Shown: positions 10,401 to 20,744 of the stretch, in pieces
Layout: the number at the start of each line of letters is the position of its first letter
How positions within the stretch are numbered: the stretch's first letter is position 1
NCBI GenBank assembly: GCA_963971575.1
Contig: OZ020611.1
Coordinates: 19,380,092-19,444,091, forward strand
Direction: 5' to 3'
DNA length: 64,000 bases
DNA from: Liopterus haemorrhoidalis
Taxonomy: Eukaryota > Arthropoda > Insecta > Coleoptera > Dytiscidae
Translations under genes and position numbers: made by a program
Notes under the pieces: model-generated
The model's database searches: none
The model's input: the letters and a program-made list of their open reading frames with translations, nothing else
Told to the model about the DNA's origin: nothing

Positions 10401-13400
10401 CAATCAAAATGCGGGACGAATGGTCACCCTACTCAACTACAAATTACACTTCAATAAATCTACTGAAATTAAACTTTAAGTACTGTAATTTGATGCCCAC
10501 CTTCTGTTATGCACCTCAATACATGTGTAGCGCGTAAAAATTAAAAAATTTCGCAAATATTTACTCGCAGTTTCATAAAATAAAAATGTACTGTGCTTAA
10601 ATTAACCTGTTCGCTGTTAACATATTGACAGCTGAATACTAGACACGACAGCCATATTGAATTGAACTACAGCGCCGCCAACGGTAATGTCACTTCTCAA
10701 TAGAATAAAAAAATGCGTTATGTGAACAGCAATTTATCTCGAAGAATGACGTTAAAGATGTGGTGCATCAGCGGCTTAGTGTGCAACTGAAATTTTATTT
10801 TGCGGAATGTATTTGAAAGCTTGTAGTGTGGCAGACATTTTAACAAACCAGGTCACTTTATTGAAAAATGACGGTAATTTAGTTTTTGTATCGCTATCGT
10901 AATTTAAGCAATAAATTAATTGCCCCTACTTAATAAAATGTTATTATATGTAGGAGTTTTGAAGTCGAATTGTATATTATTTCAGTACGGTTTAATTGTA
11001 TATTAATGTATTTTTTTAAAGGAATTTGAAAGGTCCCGAGCATTTTTATTCCTCAATGAAATCAAACGACGATTCCAAGCTTCATATGCCTCAAGTGCTG
11101 AGAATGCAATGGCTTACGCCATGAATTCTGAATTTGCGAGAGTGTTGGCAAATGAGATGAAACATTATTCAGAATCACATGATGTCGACACCATTTCCAA
11201 AGTACATGGCGAACTGGACGAACTTAAAAATATTATGGTTAAAAATATTGGTAAGTAAATCGAGATTTCAGCGTCTTTATTTAAGTGTGTTCTACATTAT
11301 ACTTTATTTGTCAATTTTCTAAACTTTTTTCTTTGAACTAGAAGTTGTCAAAGTTTTAATACAATTTATTTTTCAATTTTTTGGTAGAGAATGAAATTCT
11401 TACACGTGTTTCAGTTCATTTATAGTACCAACATAAACATATAATTCATATCTTGTCAAGTGTTTATAACCTAGCTAGTAGATTTGTAAAATTACTGATT
11501 TACGTACAAAACACAATTTATATATTCGCCTATTCAAACCAATGATCAACTAAACACGTAGTAATACAAAATATTTACAAGCGTAATTTTAATGTTGGTA
11601 CCCTTGTTAAAAGTACCTACTGCGCATGTGTGGAGTTCTAACTTGAAGAAAAATTGGACGGAATCTAGTTTTGAAAAAAGTTGACCTTGACTTCATAAAG
11701 TGTTCTACACTGTACAATTTCACTGATTTATTTCTAGTACAAGTTCTAGTCAAAGAAATAAGTATGAAAATTTGACGAGAATTGTATAATGTAGAACACG
11801 CTTTACATTAATTGGAGGCAATAAAATATTATTGTATTGGCACAAACACTGTTTTCGGATCACATTTATGTTATTTACTTTTCTGTCTAATCTGCTCGCG
11901 GAGCACTAGTAGACGGTCCGTGGAGCGCAGTTTGGGAAACTCTGGCCTATAGTTTTAATTTTATGCTTAAATTGTAACAAAAACAATTAACAAGTAAACA
12001 TTTTTTTTACATCAGTATAAACTTGTTTAATTGTTTTATTATCTATTATTAAAAAAGGCCCACAGTTTACATAACTACATACATACTTGACATGATAATT
12101 CAGTAAATACTTATTGCCAATAAAACATTAAATAAAAAAATCAGTTACATCTCCAACTTTTTAAATTTAAGTAATATTTGAATAGTACAATAATAATATA
12201 ATACTCTTATTTACAGATAATGTAGCTATGAGAGGTGAACGATTGGAACTTCTAGTAAATAAGACAGAAAACTTGAGCAATAATGTAAGTTTAATTTATT
12301 ATTTTTATTTATGTCAGTGTTTTCCAAATAGTAATTTACAGAACCCTAGAGCTCCTCCAGAAAATTACACTTTGTGATACGTTATTAGATCTGGTGTCTT
12401 TGGCGATTGTTATGTTGTAAATAGACTTTTATGGAACCATGTGAATTTGTAAATCTGGCTTTTTACCGACCGCCAACATATATAAGGGAGGTATTGTGAT
12501 CATACCAATTTTGACGTTTCGAGATTTCGATGGATCTCCACGAATTGAGGTCCCTAAATAACGTTTTGACTATTTTTAGCATGATGTCTGTCGGTCTGTC
12601 TGTCCGTCTCTCTGTCCGTCTGTCTGCCCGTCTGTCTGTCCGTCTGTCTGTCCGTCTATCTGTGTACTCGTGCAGAGCAAATTCGGCTGAAAGGATTTTT
12701 ATGAAACTTCATATTTAAGCTTTTGCCATCAATGGTACGAGTTGATCAACTTTTGGTAAAAATCGGTTGACTAAAAATGGCAGTTTACTCGTGTCGATTT
12801 TAAGATTTTTGTGAATATTTCACAACAGAAAAATATTTCGAAAAAATTTATTGAACAAAAGTTGCTATAAAAGCAATAATTAATAACTTTTATTTGAGAC
12901 GTTTTTGATAAAACGAAAAATTTCGAATAATTATTGTAAAATTTTTCGAAATTTTTTCAAAATCTCAATTTTTTCATACTTATATGTAACGTTTCTATGG
13001 TTATGATAAATAATATCTCTGTTAGAAAATATTAGGTCAAGTTATTTCTACTCTGCTGCTAGAATGTATTTTATATAAGTACTTTATAATGGCGGTCGGT
13101 CCTGTGGTGGCCACAGCTGATTTTTTATTTTTGGTTTAATTTTATTATGGTTACATTCATTAAAAAATTACAAATTTCAGATTGTCATTAATGCCAATTA
13201 ATTGTTGAATATTTTGAAAGGTTCCATTTCAAAATAACCACCCTAAAATGATATTATAAATATACAGTATAAAAAATTAAGTTTCCCTCTTAGTTAAGTT
13301 TCCCTCAAACTTTTGCAAAAATGTTTATATTTAATTGACAGAAAAGTCCGTGTATTCTCGGTGAAACATTGTTAATATTTAACTATTAATTTAATTTTTA

Positions 13401-16400
13401 TATTTTTTCATTATCATTAAAAGAAATATCGTAATTATTTTCTGTAAATCAGTTCAAAGACCGACTGAAGTAATTAATATTGAAAAAAATACCTGTTTAT
13501 ACAGGGCTAATGGAGTTGGTTGAAATGTCACGCCGACCATGTGGCTTTCATGCCGTATGTTGGCACACTTAAAGGTTGTTATACTACTTCTAAACTTACA
13601 GTAAGTTCTCCCATTATAGTACACTTGTTTTTAACGCGATTTTATTCCAACTCAAGTAATATTAGGGTTACCGGAAAGCAGGGCTTCGACCCGTTATTTT
13701 TTTCGTTTCGGTTTTCGTTCCGGTTCAATTAAAAAAATATATATCGGTTCGGTTCCGGTTTTCGTTCCGGCAAAAATTACGGTTTTTTTCGGTTTTCGGT
13801 TCAGTTCCGAGTGATAACTTTTAAATTCTTTTATTTGTATTAGAAATTTATTTTCTACTATAATTTAGAAGAACATTTTATTCCTTATTTTGTGATGATC
13901 ATACCAAGGCCGCTGCCAGGGGAGGTTCTGGGCGTTCAGCCCCCCCCGAAATAATAGTAGCGCATTTTTCTTACTTTTCAGTTAAAAAAATTACGATTTT
14001 TTTCTGCTTATCAGTTTAAAAAATAATCTTAAATAAATTGTATATTATGTTACTAGGAGTAGAACGTGCTCTTTTTTGAAAAAGGCGTTCTACTCCGAGT
14101 GACATATACTATTTTTTCTTCAAGCGTAGTTATTAAAAATTTGCAACCATAAATACTTATGACTTTATAGTTTCAGATGCTATTGCTGCTAATTCCGGCG
14201 GTGTACATTGAATTGATTGAGACATTTTTTAATTTTTTATCTTTATATTGTGTATTTTGTAACGAATCACAGAATGATCACAGAATAATAATAAAGTAAC
14301 TCACTAATAACGTAACTAATTTCTGAATTCACTACAAACCACGCTACAAACATATTAAATTGACAGATGTTTTGTTTATGGCGACTGCTTCCATCAGTGC
14401 CATCTGTTGATAACTATATGAACTATTTACTAGTATAAAAATGTTCACATTTTGTTACTAGTAAAAAAATGTATCGTTTCTATCACAGAAACATTATCTG
14501 AACCGAAATAAACCGATTTTTTTTCGGTTCAGTTCCGGTTTTCATTCCGACAAAAATAACGGTTTTTTTCGGTTTTCGGTTCAGTTCCGGTTCGAAACCC
14601 TGCCGGAAAGTTCTTTCGTTTTTATTATCAGTGTAGTATACGAACTATCACGTCTTATTTGCTGAATTGAACAGACGTCTTATGCGTTTTGGTTAAACTC
14701 TGTAACATTGAGTACCTAATTATTGTTTTTGTTTCATTTTAAACCCTTGCATTTTAAACTGGCGAAAGAATTTCCATCAAAAATTTTTTTACGGGGTTTA
14801 ATGTTGCATGAGTACCATAATAAAATCTGTTACAGTTGCTACATAAAGCATTTACACTGTTTATGGTGAGAAACTAAGTTTACACACAAGTCAACAGTGG
14901 TTTAAAAAATTTAAATCAGGAAATTTATGCTTGGATGATGAACCCCGATCTGGAAGGAAATTTTCATTTATTATAAGATGTTAAAACTGGGGCAAAGTGT
15001 TAATTCTGATCTCTACTGTGAACAATTGGATCAACTGAATCAGAACTTGACCTGAAAACGGCCAGAAATTGTGAATAGAAGATGAGTTATCAATGCGCGA
15101 CCTGATGCATTAAAAGACATGTGAAAAAATTTCTGAGCTTGATTGGGAGGTTCTAATACACCCACCCTACTCACCAGACATTAAACCCTCCGACTATCAC
15201 TTATTTTGGTCACTGGAACACTTTTTCAGAAACAAGACAGATATACAGTGAATATATTTTTTAATGCAACATGTACTATGACATTACCATGGATACAGTT
15301 TTTGACAGCAATATAAATCGTGTTCATTTTCATTTGCAACATAAAAAAATCCATATTTACTAGCAAAATCAAAATATTTTATTGAAAATACAAATAAAAT
15401 AAATAAATAACTAATAAAAACTTATAATAAATGTTCAAAAGTTTCTCCGTTTACTTGCATACAAAATGTTAAGCGATCATAAAAATGATTCAAAACATTC
15501 AGCAATTGCTCTTGAGGTATATTGTTGGATGCTTGAACAATTTTGTCTTGCAGTTCAGCAACATCCCTAAGTTCTCCATTAAATACTTTGGCCTTGAAAT
15601 ATCCCCAATAAAAAAAATCATTGGGTGCCAAATCCGGAGATCTCGCTGGCCAATTCATCGACCCTCCTCTTCCAATCCAACTATTTGGGAAAGTTCTATG
15701 TAAATATTCTTTAACTATTGTAGAATAATGGACTTGTGTGCCATCAAGTTGAAACCATACTTGTCCATTAATATTCAGGTTTCGCAATGCAGGTAATATT
15801 TGGTTTTGCAAAAGGGCTAGATATTTTGCCCTTTTAGACAAGGCCCTATAATATTGGTTCCTATTATCCCTGCCCAAACATTTAATTTTTGCGGCCTTTG
15901 AGTTCGGGAGGAATGAAACAAATGTAAATTTTATCGACTCCAGTACCTAAAATTTGGTCTGTGCACTTCACCATTTAGAGTAAACGTTGCTTCGTCAGTA
16001 AATAAAATTCTTTGAAGCATTGTTGGGTCGGAATTAATTTTTTCAAATATTTCAAAACAAAAATCCATAAGTACTGCTGCGTCCCTTTCTAACAATTCTT
16101 GATGATTTTGAAATTTGTATGATCGAAACATTTTTTAAGAAATTAAAAACATCCAATACTGACACCAACGGTTTGTGCAATTGATCTTAAAGTATTTTGA
16201 TTGTTTTCTTCCAGTTGTAATAATATTTCCAACTGCTTCTCTTCTGTAAGCATGTGGGATGTTGTTCTTTTTTTATTATGTTTTGATTTAAGACATCCTT
16301 CGCGATGAAATTTATTAACTACTCTTGAAATTGTAGAGGGATTTGTTATTGGCCGATCTGAATAAGTTGCACTAAATACAGCAGAAACTTCTCTTAAACT

Positions 16401-17247
16401 CATTTTGGAGTTATACCAAGTTACCATCATTATTTTTTCTTCATCTGTATACATGTTGATTAATTTTTAAATCAGCAATGAGCAAAAGTATACACACTAA
16501 TTGTCTATGTTGCAAATGAAAATGAACACGATTTATATTGCTGTCAAAAACTGTATCTATGGTAATGACATAGTACATGTTGCATTAAAAAATAAATTCA
16601 CTGTATGAACCACGTTAAAATTACTCTTGAACTATTTTTTTCTTAAAAATATCAGGAATTTTATAAATCGGAAATATTTTCTCAACCTGATGGATAGCAG
16701 AGTGTTATAGATCACGATGGAAACTATTTTCCTCAATAAAGTACATTTTTTATTTCGATTTGTTTTTACTTTAATAATACCAAATAAACGAAAATAATTT
16801 CCGGTGCCCCTAATACATCCGGGAATGTTTACATTACCCTGCGATTATAAATTTAATCATACGCGATTCTAATCATCTGATTGAGTCAAGCTCACTCGAA
16901 AAAAACACGCACAAATTTCACGCAGCACCCGAGGATGTTCTGTCATTTTTTTTCAGGCATAATGTACGTAATTGTTTATTATAATGCTAACAAAATTTGA
17001 TCCTTAAAGATCGTATAATGGAAGAACTTACTGTCTTAATATGTATTTCAGAATTTTATTAATATTTAACTTTTTGTTTTAGTCGGTATCATTTAGAAAA
17101 ACAAGCAGAAACTTGGCCCGTTCAATGTTTTGGAAGAATGTAAAACTCTATGTTATAATCGGTGCAGTGATAATTGTTATTTTATATTTCATCGTGTCAA
17201 TGGCTTGCGGAGGTTTGGCATGGCAAGGATGTATTGCGAAGAAGTAA
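7281..17247 (+). CDS. Vamp7: Vamp7, vesicle-associated membrane protein 7 (longin R-SNARE), four coding exons
   Basis: VAMP7 is the tail-anchored R-SNARE that drives fusion at late endosomes, lysosomes and secretory lysosomes by pairing with Q-SNAREs. Joining 7281-7484, 11022-11250, 12217-12284 and 17083-17247 gives 221 residues; the human protein has 220. Every junction is GT/AG, with the single phase-1 junction splitting Asp145. Residues 1 to about 110 are the longin domain, with LTYSHGNYLFHYIC and CITDD near residues 43-68. Residues about 125-185 are the SNARE motif (MRGERLELL, KTENL), with zero-layer Arg150. Residues about 189-211 are a hydrophobic anchor, followed by a short lumenal tail ending in KK. 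The start codon directly follows an acceptor AG, so there is an upstream untranslated exon. No stop or frameshift was found, so the gene looks functional. Intron 1 (3.5 kb) and intron 3 (4.8 kb) are filled with transposons. Family assignment rests on recalled similarity to VAMP7; exon borders are read directly. Confidence 0.96.
7485..8640. other. Vamp7 intron 1, proximal part
   Basis: AT-rich intron. A short possible MITE (about 7631-7791) has loosely inverted ends AACCAG...GTGGCG and CGCCAC...CTGGTT. A relic at about 8362-8500 ends TGGTTCTGCTTAAAGG...AGCCTATAG, resembling the family at 28908-29317. No coding sequence recognised. Confidence 0.4.
8661..9395 (+). repeat. tRNA-derived SINE split by a hAT-like MITE
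   Basis: The head CTGGTCACCGTGGCGTAGTG with A-box (TGGCGTAGTGG) is at 8661-8687. The B-box GGGTTCGAATCCC and GGCATGG are at about 9359-9383. The same head occurs intact at 34777 and 38255. A 630-bp insertion separates the two boxes. Confidence 0.75.
8688..9317. mobile_element. hAT-like non-autonomous element inside a SINE
   Basis: Terminal inverted repeats CATCGGTTCCCAACC and CAGTGGTTCCCAACC are flanked by the 8-bp duplication GGTTAGAG (8680-8687) / GGTTAGGG (9318-9325). CTCCGTGGAGC and GGCTCCGC follow the ends. No transposase frame; the open frame at 8761-8943 has no recognisable domain. Confidence 0.8.
9803..10047 (+). pseudogene. THAP-type zinc-finger relic
   Basis: From ATG at 9803 the frame reads MSIEVVKNCKSRTNC, then CCHSRQDKDRHLSFF, and stops. 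After a frame change RVCSLHLS appears at about 10018-10042. The C..C ... LSFF ... VCSLH order is the THAP C2CH pattern, found in P-element-like and other transposases and in some host DNA-binding proteins. It has stops and a frame change and lies inside Vamp7 intron 1, so it is most likely a transposon relic. Confidence 0.45.
10198..10431 (-). mobile_element. TAGGGTGACC-type hAT MITE, 234 bp
   Basis: Ends TAGGGTAACCATTTTCTTAA and, inverted, TAGGGTGACCATTCG, with a perfect 8-bp target duplication CTCAACTA (10190-10197, 10432-10439). The interior has degenerate AAGTGAAGAGCAAAAAA / CCTCACCTCCCAAA repeats and GCGGGAC motifs. Same family as 42488-42785 in opposite orientation. Confidence 0.9.
11022..11250 (+). 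CDS. Vamp7: Vamp7 coding exon 2 (longin C-terminal half and start of SNARE motif)
   Basis: Acceptor TTTTTTTAAAG|GAA and donor ATTG|GTAAGT. It encodes residues 69-144 plus the first base of codon 145, beginning EFERSRAF and ending IMVKNI. It has no ATG of its own at the 5' end. Confidence 0.95.
11284..11802. mobile_element. TTA-flanked MITE (Harbinger-like), copy 1, in Vamp7 intron 2
   Basis: Ends AGTGTGTTCTACATTATAC and, inverted, AGCGTGTTCTACATTATAC, flanked by TTA (11281-11283, 11803-11805). It is an inverted copy of 23869-24408 over its whole length. TTA is typical of PIF/Harbinger; class assignment is inferred. Confidence 0.8.
11880..11945. repeat. hAT-like terminal fragment in Vamp7 intron 2
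   Basis: CTCGCGGAGCACTAG and GGTCCGTGGAGCGCAGTTTGGG resemble the inverted end of the CTCCGTGGAGC family at 8688-9317. No partner end or target duplication was found. Confidence 0.35.
12217..12284 (+). CDS. Vamp7: Vamp7 coding exon 3 (SNARE core)
   Basis: A 68-nt exon between TTTACAG and GTAAGT. With the carried base it encodes residues 145-167, including the zero-layer arginine in MRGERLELL. The protein returns to phase 0 at its end. Confidence 0.95.
12461..13126 (+). repeat. HINE-B complete copy in Vamp7 intron 3
   Basis: Starts TTTTACCGACCGCCAACATA and has a mixed GTCT/GTCC array at about 12587-12662, then GTGTACTCGTGCAGAGC. It ends ATGGCGGTCGGTCCTGTGG, then TGGCCACAGCTGA. ACCGACCGCCA and TGGCGGTCGGT are the subterminal inverted repeats. 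CTGTGG-TGG-CCACAG is the 3' hairpin, followed by CTGA. The open frame at 12530-12718 is only the array. Confidence 0.85.
13127..13670. other. Vamp7 intron 3, AT-rich, no gene
   Basis: Nothing coding seen. TTGACAG..AGTCCGTGTATTCTCGGTGAAAC at about 13336-13370 recurs at 54962-54996, so at least this piece belongs to a dispersed repeat. Confidence 0.4.
13679..14602. mobile_element. CAGGG-ended hAT MITE with TTCGGTT-rich ends and a nested insert
   Basis: Ends CAGGGCTTCGACCCG and, inverted, CAGGGTTTCGAACCGG, with a perfect 8-bp duplication CCGGAAAG (13671-13678, 14603-14610). Sister copies at about 5000-5455 and 41730-42086 lack the interior about 14048-14488, which is therefore a later insertion. 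That insert starts TGTTACTAGGAGTAGAACG and contains the hairpin 14056-14066/14086-14096. Confidence 0.85.
15246..16603 (-). mobile_element. Tc1/mariner-superfamily element, DD41D spacing, 98-bp inverted repeats
   Basis: Flanked by TA (15244-15245, 16604-16605). The ends CAGTGAATATATTTTTTAAT and, inverted, CAGTGAATTTATTTTTTAAT begin 98-bp terminal inverted repeats (15246-15343, 16506-16603) that differ at only 3 positions. Length 1358 bp is normal for the superfamily. The transposase frame on the minus strand is broken. Confidence 0.92.
15422..16454 (-). pseudogene. Broken mariner-like transposase (DD41D spacing)
   Basis: Three consecutive minus-strand pieces. 16454-16143 is the helix-turn-helix region (MYTDEEKIMMVTWYNSKMS, SISRVVNKFHREG-like). 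16131-15931 has LFTDEATFTLNGEVHRP with the first catalytic Asp. 15877-15422 has WFQLDGTQVHY with the second Asp and NWPARSPDLAPNDFFYWGY with the third. The second and third Asp are separated by 41 residues, the rosa-like spacing. At least one stop and two frame changes (near 16140 and 15850-15930) break it, so this copy cannot make a full transposase. Distances from the inverted repeats are normal. Confidence 0.85.
16740..17082. other. End of Vamp7 intron 3
   Basis: AT-rich; includes the fading end of the DD34D mariner and the branch/polypyrimidine region before exon 4. Nothing else recognised. Confidence 0.4.
17083..17247 (+). CDS. Vamp7: Vamp7 coding exon 4 (end of SNARE, membrane anchor, stop)
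   Basis: Acceptor TTTTTGTTTTAG, then SVSFRKTSRNLARSMFWKN, a hydrophobic anchor of about 23 residues, the lumenal tail ACGGLAWQGCIAKK and TAA at 17245-17247. A candidate ATTAAA poly(A) signal is at 17352-17357 and AATAAA at 17552-17557. Confidence 0.95.
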   Translation, partial: SVSFRKTSRNLARSMFWKNVKLYVIIGAVIIVILYFIVSMACGGLAWQGCIAKK

Positions 17248-17351
17248 AACTACTCTAAGTCATAGAATATATACTAGTGAATAACTACACACGTGATCAT
17301 TTGCAATGTTTATATCAAACTAAAGAAATTTTATTTGTTTTAAATTAGTTT

Positions 17352-17357
17352 ATTAAA
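17352..17357 (+). promoter_or_regulatory. Candidate poly(A) signal ATTAAA for Vamp7
   Basis: ATTAAA lies 105 nt after the stop, with TG/T-rich sequence about 15-35 nt downstream. A canonical AATAAA at 17552-17557 is a possible distal alternative. Confidence 0.4.
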
Positions 17358-17804
17358 TATATATTTAAATGTTTGTTCATCTTGTTTGTTTAACATAAAT
17401 AACATTGGGCAACAAAATTTTATTTACTTTTTGAGATAAAAGTGAGGATAGGTGATTTAATAGAATTTTTTGCGCTGAATTCAAATATCTTTTTAGATTT
17501 TTTTCTATCACGTAAGGATTTTTAATGTTTGTTTACAATATATATTTGTGTAATAAAGGACTAAATCACTTAAAATGTGGATTTTCTGTTATATTTTGAA
17601 ATAGATATTCAATGGCATGTTTCATCCTATGGATAGAGATCGCAACAATTAATTGAATGATTGAAATAATCGATTATTTTATTTCAGTTAACTGATTAGT
17701 CATATGATATTTTTGGTTTTGATTAATTAATAATTAATTGATTCATTTATTATTAATTGATAACTTTATTTTATTTATAAGAAATTAATTCGCTTCTTTT
17801 TTAT

Positions 17805-17995
17805 CACTTGAAAATATTGGATTTTTCCTTAGTCACCCCTTGGAAATTTTGCAATTCTTCCCACGGGTATAACTTGAAAATTTTGGTTCCTCTCTCGGTT
17901 ATCACTTGAAAAAATTGGATTCACCCCTAGTCATCACTTGAAAATCCCCACAGGTATAACTTGACAATTTTGGGTTTCTTACCTTTCCCCGGTTG
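17805..17995. repeat. Short degenerate tandem repeat
   Basis: Repeated phrase CACTTGAAAA.ATTGG or AACTTGAAAATTTTGG (about six times) alternating with CACCCCT or CCCACGGGTATAA, in units of roughly 30-70 bp. It adjoins a hAT-like end (AAAGTTTGGGAACCTCTG at about 18090-18108), so it may be the interior of a hAT MITE whose other end is unclear. Confidence 0.5.
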
Positions 17996-18108
17996 CCACT
18001 TTTTTTAATCCGGCTGTGGGCTAAAATATACTTTTTTTAGAGGGGTCGATATAAAGTTGAGAAATTCTTGAACGGATCTACGTTCAAAAAAGTTTGGGAA
18101 CCTCTGTT

Positions 18109-18643
18109 TTACAGCATCGAGCAGAAAGTGACTCACTTGTTTATTATTCTGAACCTTTGGATCCTAATTTTCCAGACCAGTTATTAAAGAAAACATTGTA
18201 ATTTTACTGATGAAAATAAAAACATCCCTAAAAGCTCTATAAATACATTATCTATCGTAATAAATACTCATAAATAGGGTATAACTTGATAACTGTAGGT
18301 GATAGAAAAAGTCTAAGATTATTTTTGAAATTTACGGAAAATCTGAAAAATTTTTTTACTAAAAGTAAAAAAAAAACTTAGAACAACCCATAATAACCTT
18401 TTCACAATAAAACATTAAGGTAGGATATTAAAGTTTTGCTGACTTTAAGTTTTAGGGTGAAAGCGCGCGGCCACACTTTAACATTGCCTGATTTAAAGAC
18501 AGAGTCTCGTGTCTTAAAGTGCGGTCACGTGGTACGCATTACCAATCTCAATTGTAATACTGTTTGAATTTGAATTATCATTTTGTATTACAACGAATTT
18601 ATAAGAAGTTTATACATATCATTATTTATTTATTTAGTTTAAC
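18109..18643. other. Intergenic sequence 3' of Vamp7
   Basis: No coding frame recognised; short poly-A/T tracts. CATTACCAATCTC at about 18537 and GATTGGTAACTTCGTAATG at about 19190 are roughly inverted and may bound an older element around the MITE at 18646. Confidence 0.3.
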
Positions 18644-18645
18644 TA

Positions 18646-19013
18646 TAGTCCGTTCAAACGTTAGAATGCAGTATTGCTCTTATGGGAAATGGGAGCGGTA
18701 TTGCCAAATGTTGTATAAGTGTCAAATATGTACAGAATGTTATGTACTTTTGTTGTTAAATCATTGAAATTAATAGGAAAAATATCGTAGACTCGTATGA
18801 TTTACAGAGATCAACTCTGTACAAAAATCAGGTACTACAGAACAAAAATGAATAGCTATTTGTAGAATACCGCGTCTTCGCAGATCAGCGCATTTTACAG
18901 CCGGCAATGTCGCCAGAAAGAAATGGATAGCATTATTGGTAGAACCCATTAGAGAATATGAAAAAGAACTATTCCTTTTGCCCTATACTGCATTCTAACG
19001 TTTGAATGGACTA
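18646..19013. mobile_element. TA-flanked MITE (TAGTCCGTTCAAACG family), copy 1
   Basis: Ends TAGTCCGTTCAAACGTTAGA and, inverted, TAGTCCATTCAAACGTTAGA, flanked by TA. About 30 bp of the inverted repeat is readable. Internal phrases ATACCGCGTCTTC and CAGCGCATTTTACAGCC recur in the larger copy at 24755-25716. Confidence 0.75.
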
Positions 19014-19015
19014 TA

Positions 19016-20744
19016 CTTATTTTAGTGATATATATAATCAGTACAGAGCTACAATATCTGAGGTAAAAATTTCATTTATTTGTTAATACATGTATCATAT
19101 ATTATTTATTGTAGAATGAAATCTAATTTCCATATGTGTTTAATAATTATTATTCAGAATAAAAACACTTGCGTCTGTAGACAGTTGAAGATTGGTAACT
19201 TCGTAATGCCAACTTAAGAATAAAATCGCCATAGTAGATGGCAGCACCGGCGATTTAAAGATCTAGTATAAACGCAAACCGATCTGTATTATCAGAGGAC
19301 TTCAAGTTCGCATATCTTAAAGTTCTAGTGTGAAAATGAGATAAGTTGCTCTGTGCGAAATTCGTTATTTACCAGTGTAATCATATCAAATGAAGTGATA
19401 ATATGTATTCGTTGCTCGAAAGACGACAAGAAAAAGAAACATAAGTTACGATTAACAAAAAGTAAATAATTTGTAACATTCAAATAATTACTCATATTTT
19501 AACTTACACTCCATAACTTAATTTGTGATTAGTGGAGGCCCATAAACTTAACGTTTTAATAAAAGTTTACTCTTACCTAATTTGATTTTTGTCAAATTTT
19601 GAGTGCTTATTTTGATGTAACAATAATGTTTATAATAATGAGTGCAGAACAGAATTATGTTTAAACTAGTGTTAGATATTTAATCAATTAAACACAAAAA
19701 GAATTTTCAGCGAGTATAATTATTTATTTATCCCATTTACAGCATAATACATAATACAACAAAATTTAATAATAATAATAATAATAAGAAATTTATTAAT
19801 TCACACATGGCGAGTACAAAATAATTAAGTAAAAGAAATTTTACAAAAAATAAAAATAACAATTGTACATACATCCATCACACAAAAAACTAATATTTTT
19901 ACTAAATTTACAGTTAACAGGCTTACGATAAAAGAAGCAATGCTCCTTATCGTACAACAGCCAGCGGCTAGTTCTTATTATGTTATCAACAAACAAGACC
20001 AATTACACATACTCGCCTCACCAGTAGATATTAATATTTAATCGCAATAATGTTACGTTTTAACAATAATACATATTTCTATTCAAACACAGTTTAAACA
20101 ATAATAATTGTGTTTCTAACACTAGTGTTTAATCTAGTATTATTTATAAAATATTTACTTTTTGTTAATTAGTAAAATATTGACTTAAAAGACATTTTAC
20201 TTAGATTTTAGAAATAGTTAAATTAATTAATATATGTATGGGTTTTGCGTTGATAATATCGGCAGCATATATCGAATTCCTTCAAAAATATTGACTGTAG
20301 GATGACATCTTTATTGGGATCAATGGAGAAGATTGCAGATAGAATTGGAGCAATGGTGCAAAACCGTAAAACAGTTTATTTAGGTTATTTAAATTTTATT
20401 AGATGTATCTTATATTTTTATTATAAATAAGTTAAATAACGCAGAAACAATTATAAAAAACATGATATTCAAGAGCAACACAACACTGTTAAAAGTGCAC
20501 TATCGATAAGTTACAGAATACCAATACGAGGTGTTCAAAATCGGAACTTTCAACTGGATACTGTTCAAACTATTGTCAAAAATCTTACAAAATAGACCCC
20601 CTGGATTATATTTTTTTATTGATCTCCCTGCATTAGTTGATTTTGTGTTAATGAACATAGTAAGCACTTAAAAGCACAAATGGATAATTATTTTAATTAT
20701 ATATTTTTACAATTTTATATTATGCAGCTATATTTTATTCATAA
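19016..20744. other. AT-rich intergenic region with fragmentary repeats
   Basis: Holds an (AAT)n tract at about 19769-19789 next to GAAATTTATTAATTCACACA, the style of a retroposon tail. Loosely inverted phrases AACTAGTGTTAGAT (about 19663) and TCTAACACTAGTG (about 20115) flank it. No open frame with a recognisable product. Confidence 0.35.

Larger units (their letters stand above)
14801..16735 (+). pseudogene. Decayed DD34D-type mariner, split by a second mariner
   Basis: Left part (14801-15245): shifted frames read KLSLHTSQQWFKKFKSGN and LDDEPRSGRK, the mariner helix-turn-helix region. At about 15151-15245 comes PPYSPDIKPSDYHLFWSLEH, the end of the catalytic domain. Right part (16604-16735): a C-terminal phrase like SVIDHDGNYF. 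Several stops and frameshifts. The 1358-bp element at 15246-16603 sits at a TA within it. Its own ends are not clear. Confidence 0.7.

Noticed and set aside
10259..10537. Plus-strand frame beginning MKRKKKVLHLPNPSEEQKKN
   Set aside because: Reads through the poly-A tandem units of the TAGGGTGACC MITE and its flank; the similar frame at 42482-42673 has the same origin.
12530..12718. Open frame rich in Leu-Ser-Val-Arg repeats
   Set aside because: Translation of the HINE-B GTCT/GTCC microsatellite; the same artefact occurs at 3201-3386, 34543-34725, 44444-44707, 54111-54499, 59313-59621 and 61637-61825.
15485..15703. Plus-strand frame of 72 codons
   Set aside because: Shadow of the minus-strand mariner transposase; likewise 46301-46504.
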